A stretch of 6,114 bases of DNA from positions 1 to 6,114 of the forward strand of contig JAEYPE010000002.1 of the NCBI GenBank assembly GCA_023411035.1. Reading direction: 5' to 3'. Shown one piece after another: positions 5,664-6,114 of this stretch. The stretch is from Pseudomonadota bacterium. GTDB taxonomy: Bacteria > Pseudomonadota > Alphaproteobacteria > Azospirillales > Azospirillaceae. Position 1 is the stretch's first letter. Each line of letters begins with the position of its first letter. The position numbers were made by a program, and so were the translations under genes. The notes beneath the pieces were generated by a model. That model did no database searches. It saw nothing but the letters and a program-made list of their open reading frames with translations, and was not told the origin of the DNA.

Positions 5664-5790
5664 CACCGCGGCCCACGCGAACCATCCAACCGGACGGGCT
5701 TGGCTGCTGTAAGTGAGGAGGACGTGTTCTTGGGCGATGTGTTGTGTTGCGGGTTTGGGCTTGCCGCTGCGCGTGGTGCTGCGCTGGCGG
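5664..5790 (-). other. 23S-5S internal transcribed spacer
   Basis: About 127 bp lie between the 23S 3' end and the 5S 5' end. No tRNA or protein gene is visible. The stretch next to 23S should pair with the region before the 23S 5' end, outside this window, to form the precursor processing stem. Nothing else stands out. Confidence 0.7.

Positions 5791-6114
<324 letters not shown>

Overview
This 6.1-kb window is GC-rich chromosomal DNA, most likely from an alphaproteobacterium. Azospirillum or a close Rhodospirillales relative is my best guess. The reasons are the high GC, the DUF1127 protein, and the sequence of the 5S gene and the 23S 3' end. The species assignment is inference and was not searched.

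Layout, left to right. (1) katA, a complete clade-3-like haem catalase on the minus strand (17-1468). (2) oxyR, the peroxide-sensing LysR regulator, divergent on the plus strand (1587-2522). A perfect ATAG-N7-CTAT palindrome sits in the 118-bp gap between them and runs into the oxyR start codon. (3) A convergent TrmH/SpoU-family RNA methyltransferase on the minus strand (2508-3359), whose 3' end overlaps oxyR by 15 bp. (4) A 163-bp spacer, then a small DUF1127 protein on the plus strand (3523-3762). (5) A convergent secreted PQQ-type aldose sugar dehydrogenase on the minus strand (3771-4934). (6) A 250-bp spacer, then a 58-codon gene for a hydrophilic protein of unknown function (5185-5361, plus strand). 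Its ribosome-binding site lies in a predicted hairpin. (7) A strong hairpin terminator (5432-5462), then the 3' end of an rRNA operon read leftward: 5S rRNA (about 5548-5663), a spacer of about 127 bp, and the last roughly 324 nt of 23S rRNA running off the right edge.

The clear functional unit is katA-oxyR: a peroxide sensor with both redox cysteines (C204, C213), divergent from the peroxide-destroying enzyme, with an OxyR-like operator between them. The remaining protein genes look like single-gene units facing one another. No mobile element, CRISPR array, phage gene or defence system is visible, and I see no wholly new system. The most useful non-coding observations are the operator over the oxyR start, the hairpin and short upstream frame at the 58-aa gene, and repeats in the DUF1127 leader and at the rRNA terminator.
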